Shown here piece by piece: positions 24,394-33,066 of a DNA stretch of 64,000 nt. Source of the stretch: G963663735 sp963663735. Its GTDB lineage: Bacteria > Acidobacteriota > UBA6911 > RPQK01 > JAPXNP01. How positions within the stretch are numbered: position 1 is the stretch's first letter; each line of letters starts with the position of its first letter. Location: NCBI GenBank assembly GCA_963663735.2, contig CAXXHN010000001.1, positions 806,001-870,000 on the forward strand. Reading direction: 5' to 3'. The translations under genes and the position numbers were made by a program. The notes beneath the pieces are model-generated. The model was given only the letters and a program-made list of their open reading frames with translations, was not told the origin of the DNA and searched no databases.

Positions 24394-25203
24394 TTACTCC
24401 CTGATTTCAGATTCAATAGTTCTCAACATCTCCATCCTCGATATCCCGATTCCGCTTCCATTCCTTCCCAGGGTAATGAAAAATTCGCAACCTTCAGTCA
24501 GGTAAAAATCCACTTCTCTAACTCGTATTAATCCAAGGGTAAAAAGATCATGAATCATCAGCCTGAAGGAGTGCGGCACAAAACACCAGGCATGAATATC
24601 CACATATTCCTTCCCTTCCCTGGCTGAATTTATTTCCTCCATCGCCGCTTCCAGCGGGTACCTGAGGCTGTCTTCCCCTGAAATATCCGAATTCCAGGCA
24701 ATCATTCCTTCCCTTAGAACCGCATTCAGGTAATACTCAGCCGCAGTACCCATTGTATGAATTCTTTGCTTGTAGAAATGGCTGTCTATTATCCTGGCGA
24801 TCGAAGTGATAGGGCGGTAATGATCAAAACAGTACCGCTTGTCCGGGACAGCTAAAGAAATAACCCCTGTCTCTTTTAAAACTGAATCGCAGTCATTTAG
24901 AAATCCAATTAAATCGGGGGTGTGCTCAACAAGGTGGGAAGCAATAATCCAGTCATAATAATTTCGTTTCCCGGTCAGCTCGGCATAAGGTTCTCCTCGC
25001 CATATATAATCAACTTCTTCGATTTCAGAAGTATCCACTGATTCAGCCCCGTATTTCCTGATCAGGTCTTCCTTGCACAGATGGTCTATTGACTGAACAT
25101 CAAAACCTTCTTTTTTTGGTGCAGTCGGGTTGTGGCTGGGGCCTATTTCAAGGCCCTTGCCTGAGGTATCTATATGTTTAAGGATTTTTTCTTTTCGATT
25201 CAT
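24394..25203 (-). CDS. SAM-dependent methyltransferase (glycan cluster)
   Basis: A 269-residue class I methyltransferase-like protein. Motif I is GLEIGPSHNPTAPKKEGFDV (residues 14 on), followed by the acidic VQSIDHL; IIASHLVEHTPDL and LAVPDKRYCFDH supply the later motifs. This version, with GPSxNP in place of GxGxG, is common in glycosyltransferase clusters of diverse bacteria, where it precedes or follows large multi-domain GT2 genes as it does here. It starts the downstream end of the 24.4-32.6 kb group and probably methylates a sugar or non-sugar end group of the glycan. Confidence 0.72.
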   Translation of the reverse strand: MNRKEKILKHIDTSGKGLEIGPSHNPTAPKKEGFDVQSIDHLCKEDLIRKYGAESVDTSEIEEVDYIWRGEPYAELTGKRNYYDWIIASHLVEHTPDLIGFLNDCDSVLKETGVISLAVPDKRYCFDHYRPITSIARIIDSHFYKQRIHTMGTAAEYYLNAVLREGMIAWNSDISGEDSLRYPLEAAMEEINSAREGKEYVDIHAWCFVPHSFRLMIHDLFTLGLIRVREVDFYLTEGCEFFITLGRNGSGIGISRMEMLRTIESEIRE

Positions 25204-25375
25204 AACACCTGGCTTTTCCGGATCCTGTCAGGGACTGGCTGAGTTTGCTCTTTGAGCAGGATCAACATATTTTTCACACATTTAACATTGTCGGTAATCC
25301 ATGCTGCTTCGTTACTCCGTCCATTAATCAGCAATTCCAAAATACCACCGATAACTCCATCAGGATTCCCCCTGA

Positions 25376-28300
25376 TCAGCCTTCTGCCGATGCAGGAATG
25401 GTTATCGAACAGTCAAAATCATCTTTTGTCAGATTCTCGCTGTATGCCGGATCAAAATCGAGGATTCTTCCCCATTTTCTTTTCATGAATTCCGCTTCCC
25501 GGGTTACCCTCTGCTGTCGTTCAGGCGTATTTTCATAACCTCTTGACCTGGATTCATGGTGATAAAGCTCGGCGTATGGAGTCCACAGATTCCGGTACCC
25601 GGCATTGACTACCTCAAGACAAAAATCCACATCATTGAAAGCAACCGTTAGATTGTTTTCATCAAGTCCTCCCGCCTCCCAATAAGTTGATTTCCTGACA
25701 AGCAAAACGGCTGCGGTTACTGCTGAATAGTTTTGCACTACCAGCAGCCGGTTCAAGTATCCGGGATGCTCTCGGGGAAGGCTGTGATATATGTGCCCGG
25801 CAATCCGGCCTCCACCAATTCCGGTAATCGCTCCCCCGTGTTGCAGGGTCCCGTCCTCAAAATAGAGCTTGGCACCAACACATCCGATTTCCCTGCGGGA
25901 AGCATGACTAACCATTTCAGTCAGCCAGCCTGGACTGATAACTTCCACATCGTTGTTGACCAGGCCGACAATACTTCCCTCCGCACTGCTTACGCCAAAA
26001 TTGCAAATAGCTGAATAGTTGAATGGCTGATCAAAACTAATCACCCTGACCCGGGTATCTTCTTTCTGAATCTGTCTGAACCAGCTTAATGTCTTTTTTT
26101 CCCTGCTCTGGTTGTCAATGACAAGAATTTCGTAATTGGAATAGGTGGTCTTTTCCAGAATACTGGATACACAGGTGATGATAAGGCCCGGCTTATCCCG
26201 GGTTGGAATGACCAGGCTGACCAGGGGAGCCGGGTTTGGAACAGGATAGGACACCCGGAATAAACCTGGAGCAAGGCCCGGCCCCACCGAAACCCCCTCT
26301 TCTCCTCCTGTACTGAAATAGTCCCGTAACGCTTCTATCCCGGCAGGGGATTCTTCCCGATTCTCATTGGAAGCGGAAACCTCCGGATTGGCCGGGGAAT
26401 TCCGGTGATAGAGAATCCGCGGCAAATGGGCTATTTCTGCCCTCGTTACATGGTGAAGGCAGCGCAGTAGAAGATCGTATGCCCGGCAGGCCTCAAACCC
26501 TTCCCGGAATCCCCCAGCCTTCTCCACCAGGCTTTTCCTTATAACGAAGGCGGTGTTAAGATAATTCTGGGAAAAGAATAAATCAGGATTCCAGTCAGGC
26601 TTGAAGCTGGGGTCAAAGCGGATTCCGCTTTCATCGATTTTATCTTCATCACCATAAATAATCGCTGCACCAGGATAATTATTGACTGCGTTGGCATAGT
26701 GATACAGGGCTGAATCCGGCAACCTGTCGCATTGATCCAGGAAAGTAACAAAGTCACCGGAAGCCATAGCCAGGGCTATGTTTCCTGTAGCAGAAACACC
26801 TTCCCCGGCTCCACGGAATCCCAGCTTGATGCGTGTATCCTCCTCCCAAAATTCAGACAACATCCGCCGCAGCAGCGGTTCATCTGACTCCTCAAGTAAA
26901 ATGATCAGCTCCCACCTCTGATAACTCTGCCTCAAAACCGATTCTAAGGACCGGCGAAGGGAAAACCCGAAGGAATCAGGCGCCTCCATTACTACTGTTA
27001 TTAACGGCTTTCTTAAAAAGGCAGGGCTATTGGAATGAAGGAACTGCAGATCCGGGTTGTCCCCCTTTTCAACTGCTCTCATCCATTCATCGTATCCAGT
27101 TGAATTCCCGGCCGTAAACAGGGCATCAAATTCCCTGAGCAAAACACTTTCGAAAGCCGACTTCTCGGAATCTGCAGTTTTCCCGATCAGATCACGAAGA
27201 TCTGATCTGCTGGGAACTCTGCGGAATCTTTCCGATGTAATCAGGGTGTTAAGTATCCTGCCTTCAGCCTGTTCCCGGGTAAAGCTGAAAAACCTGATCT
27301 GGCTGACTGTAAACAGGCATTTCCTGTTTACAGGCTGGAATCGCAACGCGGTCAGCGGTTTATCAAGGTGGGTAATCCGGACCACGGCTTTATTGTTTTC
27401 GAAAGTCAGGAAAAGAGTTCTGTCTTTCTGAATCCCCTCCCGTGTGTAAAAATACAGGGCAGCTGTTCCTCCATGCGATGAACTGTCCAGGGTAATGCTG
27501 AAAGCACACCATCCAGGTTTCCCGTGCGGCAGATTGCCAATGTCCAGAAAAAATGTTGGATGTCCAGACCGGGCTTTCCATTGAAATCTCCTGTTTTTAC
27601 TCCTTCCAACATTTCTGGACGAATGAAAATAGTCCAGCCGGCAGCCATACGTAACCCTCCAATTGTTAATAACTTCTGGAATTCCGAACCTGACCTGCCA
27701 TTCAGTGAAACCGTTTCGAAGAAGAACAATCTCCCAGTTTTTAAGGTTTAATTTAGTAGGATTGTCACGAATCAGATCTGCCTTGATAAAGGGAAATCCT
27801 CTTTCAATCAAGTCTTTCCAACTATAATGGGTTGGATTGACTGGTTTTCCGGAAACTGCATCAAAACACCTAGGCCCGCAAGGAAACATAGTGGAGCATT
27901 TCAGGCCGATGCTTTTACAGAAGGAACTAAATTTTGCTTCATATTCAAAGATGACATCCCATTTTTCCGTGGGGGCTTTCACTTCTGACCAATAAAAACG
28001 AAACTCCGGTGACCGTAGAGCTTTGCTCCCCAGTGCCAGAAAATAGCTTTGCAGATGCGGTTCCAACTCCATTGATTCGGTCAGCCCGATTACGTCAGCC
28101 TTCGACTTCCTGATATTACTGATAACATCCGCAAATGCCCGGGAGGGGCCGAATACGCTGTCGTTGGCCAGGATAAGAAGCCGGGCTTTCCAGACCGAAG
28201 GGACATAATTCATCACGGCTGCCCAGGCAGCAAAATCAAAACCCCTGTTACCCCTGGCCAGGATGGCATCCACGAAATCAAGGCCTTTCGTAACAGGCTT

Positions 28301-29398
28301 CACCTTCAGGTTGTCCATGGCCACAACCAGAACTATCGCAAAACCCTCCCTTTTCAAGGCGGCCAGATATCTTTTTTTATAATCCCCCAGGCAGCCTCCA
28401 GGTTCGTAGGCGGTAAAAATGCACACCTCCCTGCCTGAAAGGTCGGGACAGGACTTGATCCACTTGTGTTCAACCGAATGGGCCGGCGGAGCTGCCGCTA
28501 CAGCTTCCTTGCTCAACGGTGCCTGAATATGATTATGCCACTCCTTTTCAAAAAGCCATAGGTCAGGCTCAGGCCTATGGTCCCAGGCGCTTCGGCTCCC
28601 TTCCTCACTCCCGGAAGCCCTGCCGACCTGTAGACTTTTCCGGGTCAGGCACCAGCACTTTTTTTCCAGATCCCTTCTCAGCCGGAGGCAGAAATTCAGG
28701 CATCCTAATCCCTGTCCCCGTTCCCTGGAAAAACCATTCAAAGCCTGGAAATCTTTCCTGCTGCATAGCAGAAAGCTTCCGCTCAGGGCCTGAACAAATC
28801 TCCCCTGCAAAGAACCTGAGCTCCCGCAATGGAACTGTCTGGCAGAAGGGTGGCTTATTTTCTCCGCCAGGAATCTGCGGTTAGCATGGCTCCAGACAAA
28901 ACGGACACCCATATCCATAATGCCGGGCTCATCACCAGGAGAAACTTCTCCCGGATATTCATCAATACGCACTCCCACGGCACTAATCTCAGGACACTCC
29001 TCCAGTTTCTCCAGGGCTTCCGGAAGAACATCCGAGCTGTAAGTAATCCTCTCCTCTAGAAAAAGCAGGTATGGATAAACAGCATTTTTCGCCCCCAGGT
29101 TGTGGGCAAAATCCAGGGAACAGCTCCCCTCCAGCCTGATAAACAGCAGCCGGAAGTCATCACTGTATTTAGATATTACCGCAGAGATATCCTCAGAAAC
29201 TCCACTATCAACGATGATCAATTCAACCGGGAAATGGGTATTGCAGAGCAGGAATTCCTCCAGAAGCCTCCCCAACCGACGGGAATCATTGCTGAAGGAA
29301 ATAATCACTGAAATTCCGGGGCTCTTTCCTTTATCAGGACAGAGTGATGATTCACCGCCTTGGTTTATATTTTCAGCCACTGGGACATCATCAGTCAT
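25376..29398 (-). CDS. Giant multi-domain glycosyltransferase: GT2 + RgpF-like + GT2 + GT2
   Basis: A 1340-residue protein, the largest in the window. Order: GT2-like domain at about 28-270 (ISVIISFSNDSRRLG, VELIIVDSGVSED); an RgpF/rhamnan-synthesis-type domain at about 320-560 (VCIFTAYEPGGCLGDYKK, RGNRGFDFAAWAAVM, LILANDSVFGP); a linker of about 200 residues without a family I recognise; a second GT2 at about 797-1010 (PLITVVMEAP, ATGNIALAMASGDFVTFLD, IYGDEDKID); and a third GT2 at about 1058-1320 (PLVSLVIPTRDKPG, LVIDNQS, GLVNNDVEVISPGWL, FNDVDFCLEV). The second and third GT2 both have acidic metal-binding motifs. Such proteins build repeating glycan chains in the cytoplasm. No membrane segment seen. 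Upstream neighbour is a coiled-coil scaffold protein. Confidence 0.87.
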   Translation of the reverse strand: MTDDVPVAENINQGGESSLCPDKGKSPGISVIISFSNDSRRLGRLLEEFLLCNTHFPVELIIVDSGVSEDISAVISKYSDDFRLLFIRLEGSCSLDFAHNLGAKNAVYPYLLFLEERITYSSDVLPEALEKLEECPEISAVGVRIDEYPGEVSPGDEPGIMDMGVRFVWSHANRRFLAEKISHPSARQFHCGSSGSLQGRFVQALSGSFLLCSRKDFQALNGFSRERGQGLGCLNFCLRLRRDLEKKCWCLTRKSLQVGRASGSEEGSRSAWDHRPEPDLWLFEKEWHNHIQAPLSKEAVAAAPPAHSVEHKWIKSCPDLSGREVCIFTAYEPGGCLGDYKKRYLAALKREGFAIVLVVAMDNLKVKPVTKGLDFVDAILARGNRGFDFAAWAAVMNYVPSVWKARLLILANDSVFGPSRAFADVISNIRKSKADVIGLTESMELEPHLQSYFLALGSKALRSPEFRFYWSEVKAPTEKWDVIFEYEAKFSSFCKSIGLKCSTMFPCGPRCFDAVSGKPVNPTHYSWKDLIERGFPFIKADLIRDNPTKLNLKNWEIVLLRNGFTEWQVRFGIPEVINNWRVTYGCRLDYFHSSRNVGRSKNRRFQWKARSGHPTFFLDIGNLPHGKPGWCAFSITLDSSSHGGTAALYFYTREGIQKDRTLFLTFENNKAVVRITHLDKPLTALRFQPVNRKCLFTVSQIRFFSFTREQAEGRILNTLITSERFRRVPSRSDLRDLIGKTADSEKSAFESVLLREFDALFTAGNSTGYDEWMRAVEKGDNPDLQFLHSNSPAFLRKPLITVVMEAPDSFGFSLRRSLESVLRQSYQRWELIILLEESDEPLLRRMLSEFWEEDTRIKLGFRGAGEGVSATGNIALAMASGDFVTFLDQCDRLPDSALYHYANAVNNYPGAAIIYGDEDKIDESGIRFDPSFKPDWNPDLFFSQNYLNTAFVIRKSLVEKAGGFREGFEACRAYDLLLRCLHHVTRAEIAHLPRILYHRNSPANPEVSASNENREESPAGIEALRDYFSTGGEEGVSVGPGLAPGLFRVSYPVPNPAPLVSLVIPTRDKPGLIITCVSSILEKTTYSNYEILVIDNQSREKKTLSWFRQIQKEDTRVRVISFDQPFNYSAICNFGVSSAEGSIVGLVNNDVEVISPGWLTEMVSHASRREIGCVGAKLYFEDGTLQHGGAITGIGGGRIAGHIYHSLPREHPGYLNRLLVVQNYSAVTAAVLLVRKSTYWEAGGLDENNLTVAFNDVDFCLEVVNAGYRNLWTPYAELYHHESRSRGYENTPERQQRVTREAEFMKRKWGRILDFDPAYSENLTKDDFDCSITIPASAEG

Positions 29399-29444
29399 TT
29401 TTCAAACCTCTAAGTTCACAAGTTACCAGTGGATAACCGCATGT

Positions 29445-30308
29445 TCAGGAATAGTCATCCGCGGAGGAATCATCTTCAATGGTAATTCTCCTGGCCTTCA
29501 GGCCCGGAATTATGTATCTGCCCTTTTCGAAATCGGCAAACAGTCCCAGGATGTGTTCTGTCGCCAGAGGTTTTTTCCCGCGTATCAGGACAGCTTCCAG
29601 GCCGGATGCCAGCTTACATCCCAGTTTCCAGCGGAAGGAATCCAGAAAGTTTTTAAAAACCTCCCGGAGATTCTCAACCAGTTCCACCATTTGCTCCGGG
29701 GAAACGACTCGCCCTTTATCCCCGGCCGCATGGTAGTCCCTGAATAACTCCATCATATGGTCCATGGCCAGCCGTGGTTTTTTTCGAAAGAGAAGAAGTC
29801 CGGGAATCCTGGTGATAAAATTACCGGCCCTGTAACGGGTCGATTTCGATAATGCTGAAACGTCATTTTCCAGCTGTTCCATTAGCTGGCTGACTGGTAT
29901 TTTCCGGACTCGCCCGGGCGCCGGCTTTATCTGGGCAGGGGCCGTCTGCTTCCAGGTATTGAATTTGGTGAAAATCTCTTCGGCGTGAACCAGGGATGCA
30001 GGTTTTTGATTTCTTCTCCTCCCCCTTTTGGCAGCACTGACCATAACATTTCCAACACGCCATCTCCTGGAACCAAGCAGGGCGCTGAAATCGCGCTGGA
30101 GCTGTTCGATCCATCGCTTAAGCCTCATCAGTTCCGCGTGTTGATCACAATTGCCTGATTTGATGTAATGTTCGGAATTCAGCTGCTGGATTCGTTCACG
30201 CTCTCGCTTGATAACCTCCCGGGATTCTTTCAGTTCTTCCCGCAGTTCCCTGAGTTCGGTTTCCAGATATTTTATATTTTCATGTTCCGACTTAGGAATT
30301 CTTTCCAT
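29445..30308 (-). CDS. Coiled-coil protein with three tandem SxRWRxGN-type repeats
   Basis: A 287-residue protein with a highly charged coiled coil at about 10-45 (TELRELREELKESREVIKRE) and then three related units of about 60-75 residues. Each has a helix of the form IEQLxxDxxAL, a basic aromatic motif (SRRWRVGN; STRYRAGN; SFRWKLGC), a proline- and Lys/Arg-rich stretch and a closing helix (AEEIFTKF; MMELFRDY; ILGLFADF). The first motif matches the SRSWKITLP motif in the small coiled-coil protein at 55006-55521. Motifs of the 'SRSWRxTxPLR' type are known at the ends of glycosyltransferases and in partner proteins of polysaccharide clusters. It lies 46 bases upstream of the giant glycosyltransferase, so it may be its scaffold. 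No enzyme motif seen; function unknown. Confidence 0.65.
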   Translation of the reverse strand: MERIPKSEHENIKYLETELRELREELKESREVIKRERERIQQLNSEHYIKSGNCDQHAELMRLKRWIEQLQRDFSALLGSRRWRVGNVMVSAAKRGRRRNQKPASLVHAEEIFTKFNTWKQTAPAQIKPAPGRVRKIPVSQLMEQLENDVSALSKSTRYRAGNFITRIPGLLLFRKKPRLAMDHMMELFRDYHAAGDKGRVVSPEQMVELVENLREVFKNFLDSFRWKLGCKLASGLEAVLIRGKKPLATEHILGLFADFEKGRYIIPGLKARRITIEDDSSADDYS

Positions 30309-30885
30309 TTCATCCTGCCTCGCCCAAAGGCTGTTCCGGCAAATCCTGATCCGTCCCGGCCGGGCAGTATAATTTACCCGGCTAAGGATTCATGCTTCTC
30401 TATTGTGACCTCAATAATATTGATTGTTAAAGAAGGAGTAAAGAGATTGACGATTGACGATTGACGATTGACAATTTTTTGCAGTGGTCGGAAACCTTCA
30501 TTTCAGTTTTCCGCTCCCGAAGGGAGGCTCCTTCCAGGCTGCGAGGAACTCCATAAAGGATATCCATCCTCTTTCAAACCACAATTGCCATAATGCACAA
30601 TCATCAGGGCGGCAGGTGGCAGGTAACAGTTCCCATCGTTGTCGGGGTTGGCAGCGGAATCGGTATCGATTTGACACAGTGCTCCAGAATGGCTGAAGGT
30701 TTCAGGCCACGGGGCCTTGGCGATCTCAGCACCGGAGGTGCGCCAGGTAATAGCCCAGGCCGATCCTCCATAGCCCACAGGGCGGAGGAGGTGAGCCCTG
30801 GGTTGGAGCATATCACCAGGGGCAGGGAGCCCTGGAAGGGCGGCACTCTTAGTACCCTGCTTGTGATTTTTCATATGCAGGATGC
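30309..30885. other. Intergenic region with four perfect 7-nt repeats and a repeat-like segment
   Basis: About 580 bases without a credible gene. 30445-30472 is a perfect GATTGAC array. 30480-30870 is open in several frames on both strands, but the peptides are low-complexity (SIPIPLPTPTTM type) and resemble no family I know. It includes an imperfect hairpin near 30774-30802 (CCCA..GGGC / GCCC-TGGG) and the 12-mer ATGCACAATCAT shared with 9528-9539, so it is better read as a decayed dispersed repeat than as a gene. Confidence 0.5.
30445..30472. repeat. 7-nt-period array, four perfect units
   Basis: Four exact tandem copies of GATTGAC followed by an A/T run. It is the cleanest array of this kind in the window. 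The same unit on the other strand (GTCAATC) is in the arrays at 16184 and 30900. Confidence 0.9.
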
Positions 30886-31581
30886 TTATGCCATGAAATC
30901 GTCAATCGTCAATTGCATAAACTCTGCGAAATTACTGACGATCAGATGGGGGCCAACCTCGGCAATCTCTTCCCTGGTATGGGTCGTAGTCAGGGCCACA
31001 CAGCGCCCGCCAGATGCCAGGGCCGCCTTGATGCCGGCAATGGAGTCTTCAAAAACCAGGTTTTCCCTGATCGGGATTCCTGTTTTTTCGGCAGCCAGCA
31101 GGAAACACTCCGGGTCCGGTTTGCTTTTTTTCACCTGGCTCCCGGTCACAACAGCTGAGAAATATTCCCTGATTCCAAGCCCGTCCAGAACCATTTCAAC
31201 ATTGCCGTCAGGCCCGCTGCTCGCCACTGCCATTGTCACTGAAGCAGATTTGAAGGACTCAAGCAGTTCTTCCAGACCCGGAACCATCATTTCGCGCAGA
31301 CGCGGGCGGGCGAGTTGCCTGTATATCTCCTCCTTGCGGGCGTCAAGTGCCAGACCTTCCTCAATGCCGATCTTTTTACCGGTCATGCCATACAGCATAT
31401 CCACGGTACTCCGCCCGAACACGGACCGCACCATTTCAACTGTCAGGTCATACCCCATCTCCAGCCCAATTATTTTAAATGCCTCAACGTGGCATTCAAG
31501 GTTATTTACCAGCACCCCGTCCATATCAAATATCGCGCCTCTGTGCAATTTGTCTTTACTCCCTGTAAATCGGTTGTCCAA
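30886..31581 (-). CDS. HAD-superfamily hydrolase, beta-phosphoglucomutase-like
   Basis: A 231-residue HAD phosphatase/mutase. Motif I is FDMDGVLVNN (nucleophile and acid/base Asp), motif II is AVASSGP, motif III Lys is in SQVKKSKPDPECF, and motif IV is FEDSIAGIKAA. The cap is of the small alpha type (C1) as in beta-phosphoglucomutase and sugar-phosphate phosphatases. It could dephosphorylate or interconvert a sugar phosphate for glycan precursors. The start is uncertain (TTG at 31581, or an internal TTG 11 codons later). The sequence encoding the C-terminal LTIDD is part of a 7-nt repeat (30900-30913), the same tail found on the Nudix protein. Confidence 0.82.
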   Translation of the reverse strand: MDNRFTGSKDKLHRGAIFDMDGVLVNNLECHVEAFKIIGLEMGYDLTVEMVRSVFGRSTVDMLYGMTGKKIGIEEGLALDARKEEIYRQLARPRLREMMVPGLEELLESFKSASVTMAVASSGPDGNVEMVLDGLGIREYFSAVVTGSQVKKSKPDPECFLLAAEKTGIPIRENLVFEDSIAGIKAALASGGRCVALTTTHTREEIAEVGPHLIVSNFAEFMQLTIDDFMA

Positions 31582-31657
31582 TGTTCTCTCAATCAGCAGT
31601 TCAGTCCATTATCCTTCTCTGTAGCGCCTCTGGCCGGATTTAGTAAACCCCTTTTTT

Positions 31658-32587
31658 TCAAATTCTCTCACTGATGATGTAATTATCCCTTCTTTTACAT
31701 TCCATAAAGAGTTTGCCCACATACTCGCCCAGGATACCAATCGAAATCAGTTGCATCCCTCCGAGAAAGAGTACTGATACCAGGATGGATGTCCATCCCG
31801 GGATTGCCATCTTGTATACCAGACTGGCAACAAGCGCAAAAATAATATAAACGAACGCGACCAGAGAAATGACAAAACCAGCCAGGATGGATAATCTCAA
31901 GGGCTTGATACTAAAAGACATTATTCCGTCAACTGCAAATCGAAACATTTTTCCGAATGTGAATTTGGTTACACCGGAATACCTGTCAGGGGCTACATAC
32001 TCCACCATAGATTCTTGGAACCCAAGCCAGGGAATGATGCCCCGCAGGCAAAGATGGCCTTCCTTAATCCTGCGCAATTCATCTGCCACCTGTTTGTCAA
32101 TCAGCCTCATATCCGATGACCCGGTAATGATTTTTACATCAGATATAAAATTGATTAGCCTGTAGTAGAGGCTTGACGAAAATCTTTTAAAAAGGCCGGC
32201 CCCTTTGGTGTCCTTACGGATTCCCTGAACTACCTTATATCCGCTTTTCCATTTTTCATAAAAATCAATAATTAGTTCAGGGGGATGTTGTAAATCAGCA
32301 TCCATAGTCACGACAGCATCACCATCCGCGTTATCTATTCCAGCCTTTAAAGCATACTGATGGCCAAAGTTCCTTGAGAATCGAATCCCCCTCACATTGA
32401 AATTTTCTTTCTTTAGATCCTCTATAATGCTCCAGGAACGGTCTTCACTTCCGTCATCGACAAAAATAATTTCATAACAGAGTTTCAACCTGTTTTCCAG
32501 CACACTGACCAGCTGGGCAAGTAACTCAGGCAGATTTCCCTGTTCATTGAATACCGGCACAACAATTGAAAGTTTATTATTCTCCAT
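31658..32587 (-). CDS. Polyprenyl-phosphate glycosyltransferase, GT2 (GtrB/ArnC-like)
   Basis: A 309-residue GT2 enzyme of the DPM1/GtrB type. Visible: SIVVPVFNEQGNLPEL, FVDDGSEDRSW, RFSRNFGHQYALKAGID, TMDADLQHPPELI (DxD), and two C-terminal membrane helices (about 230-255 and 262-290), ending GEYVGKLFMECKRRDNYII. It makes a polyprenyl-phosphate sugar in the inner membrane. Functionally equivalent in type to 20138-21133 but clearly diverged. It precedes the HAD gene on the same strand and ends the 24.4-32.6 kb group. Confidence 0.88.
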   Translation of the reverse strand: MENNKLSIVVPVFNEQGNLPELLAQLVSVLENRLKLCYEIIFVDDGSEDRSWSIIEDLKKENFNVRGIRFSRNFGHQYALKAGIDNADGDAVVTMDADLQHPPELIIDFYEKWKSGYKVVQGIRKDTKGAGLFKRFSSSLYYRLINFISDVKIITGSSDMRLIDKQVADELRRIKEGHLCLRGIIPWLGFQESMVEYVAPDRYSGVTKFTFGKMFRFAVDGIMSFSIKPLRLSILAGFVISLVAFVYIIFALVASLVYKMAIPGWTSILVSVLFLGGMQLISIGILGEYVGKLFMECKRRDNYIISERI

Positions 32588-33066
32588 CTCCAGGCCAGCC
32601 TCATCCGGTTGTTAACCAGGAAGTAAAAAGGTCACACCAAAAAGTTTTTGCAGAAATTCTCGCAATCACCATTGCAGAGGGTTTTCTAAAACGCACCTGA
32701 TTCTCCAAAAGACAAAAAAACATTCCCAGCTAAGGCTTGCAAAAACCTTACTGCAGAAATTTAATCAAGCTGGTATTAGACCTGTAGTCCAAAGCTTACT
32801 ATACGCACCATCAACGACATTTAAATGCCTGGAAATCATATCCATTAAGGCCCATTAGAAAAGCGAGCTAATGCTGGTTTCTGAATTGTATCCAAGGCAT
32901 TGGATGCCTTGCAATCTGTTCTTGACTTTCTTTTCCCCAAGGTGTTCGAATCAGACAGGATTAACCACTGAGATTTGATACCCTGTAAACAGTTTTAAAT
33001 TTATGCTAAAAATCGGGTTGATTTGACCCTTTTAAAAGTAATAGGAATTTCCCTGAATCATATCGA
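32588..33066. other. Divergent AT-rich intergenic region
   Basis: About 480 bases, visibly more A/T-rich than the flanking housekeeping DNA. Contains one perfect hairpin (32893-32911) and no gene I can support. It must carry promoters for genes on both sides, but none is convincing. Confidence 0.5.
32893..32911. repeat. Intergenic hairpin with TGG loop
   Basis: Perfect 8-bp arms CAAGGCAT / ATGCCTTG around TGG, 156 bases upstream of the membrane-protein gene. It has the size and loop type of the other dispersed hairpins, and is the only one found in the glycan region. Confidence 0.65.

Noticed and set aside
30445..30472. CRISPR-like array
   Set aside because: Units are 7 bases with no spacers; no cas genes in the window.
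30503..30874. 123-codon - strand reading frame (and overlapping + frame to 31624)
   Set aside because: Open because of skewed composition; peptides are low-complexity and the + frame runs antisense through the clear HAD gene.
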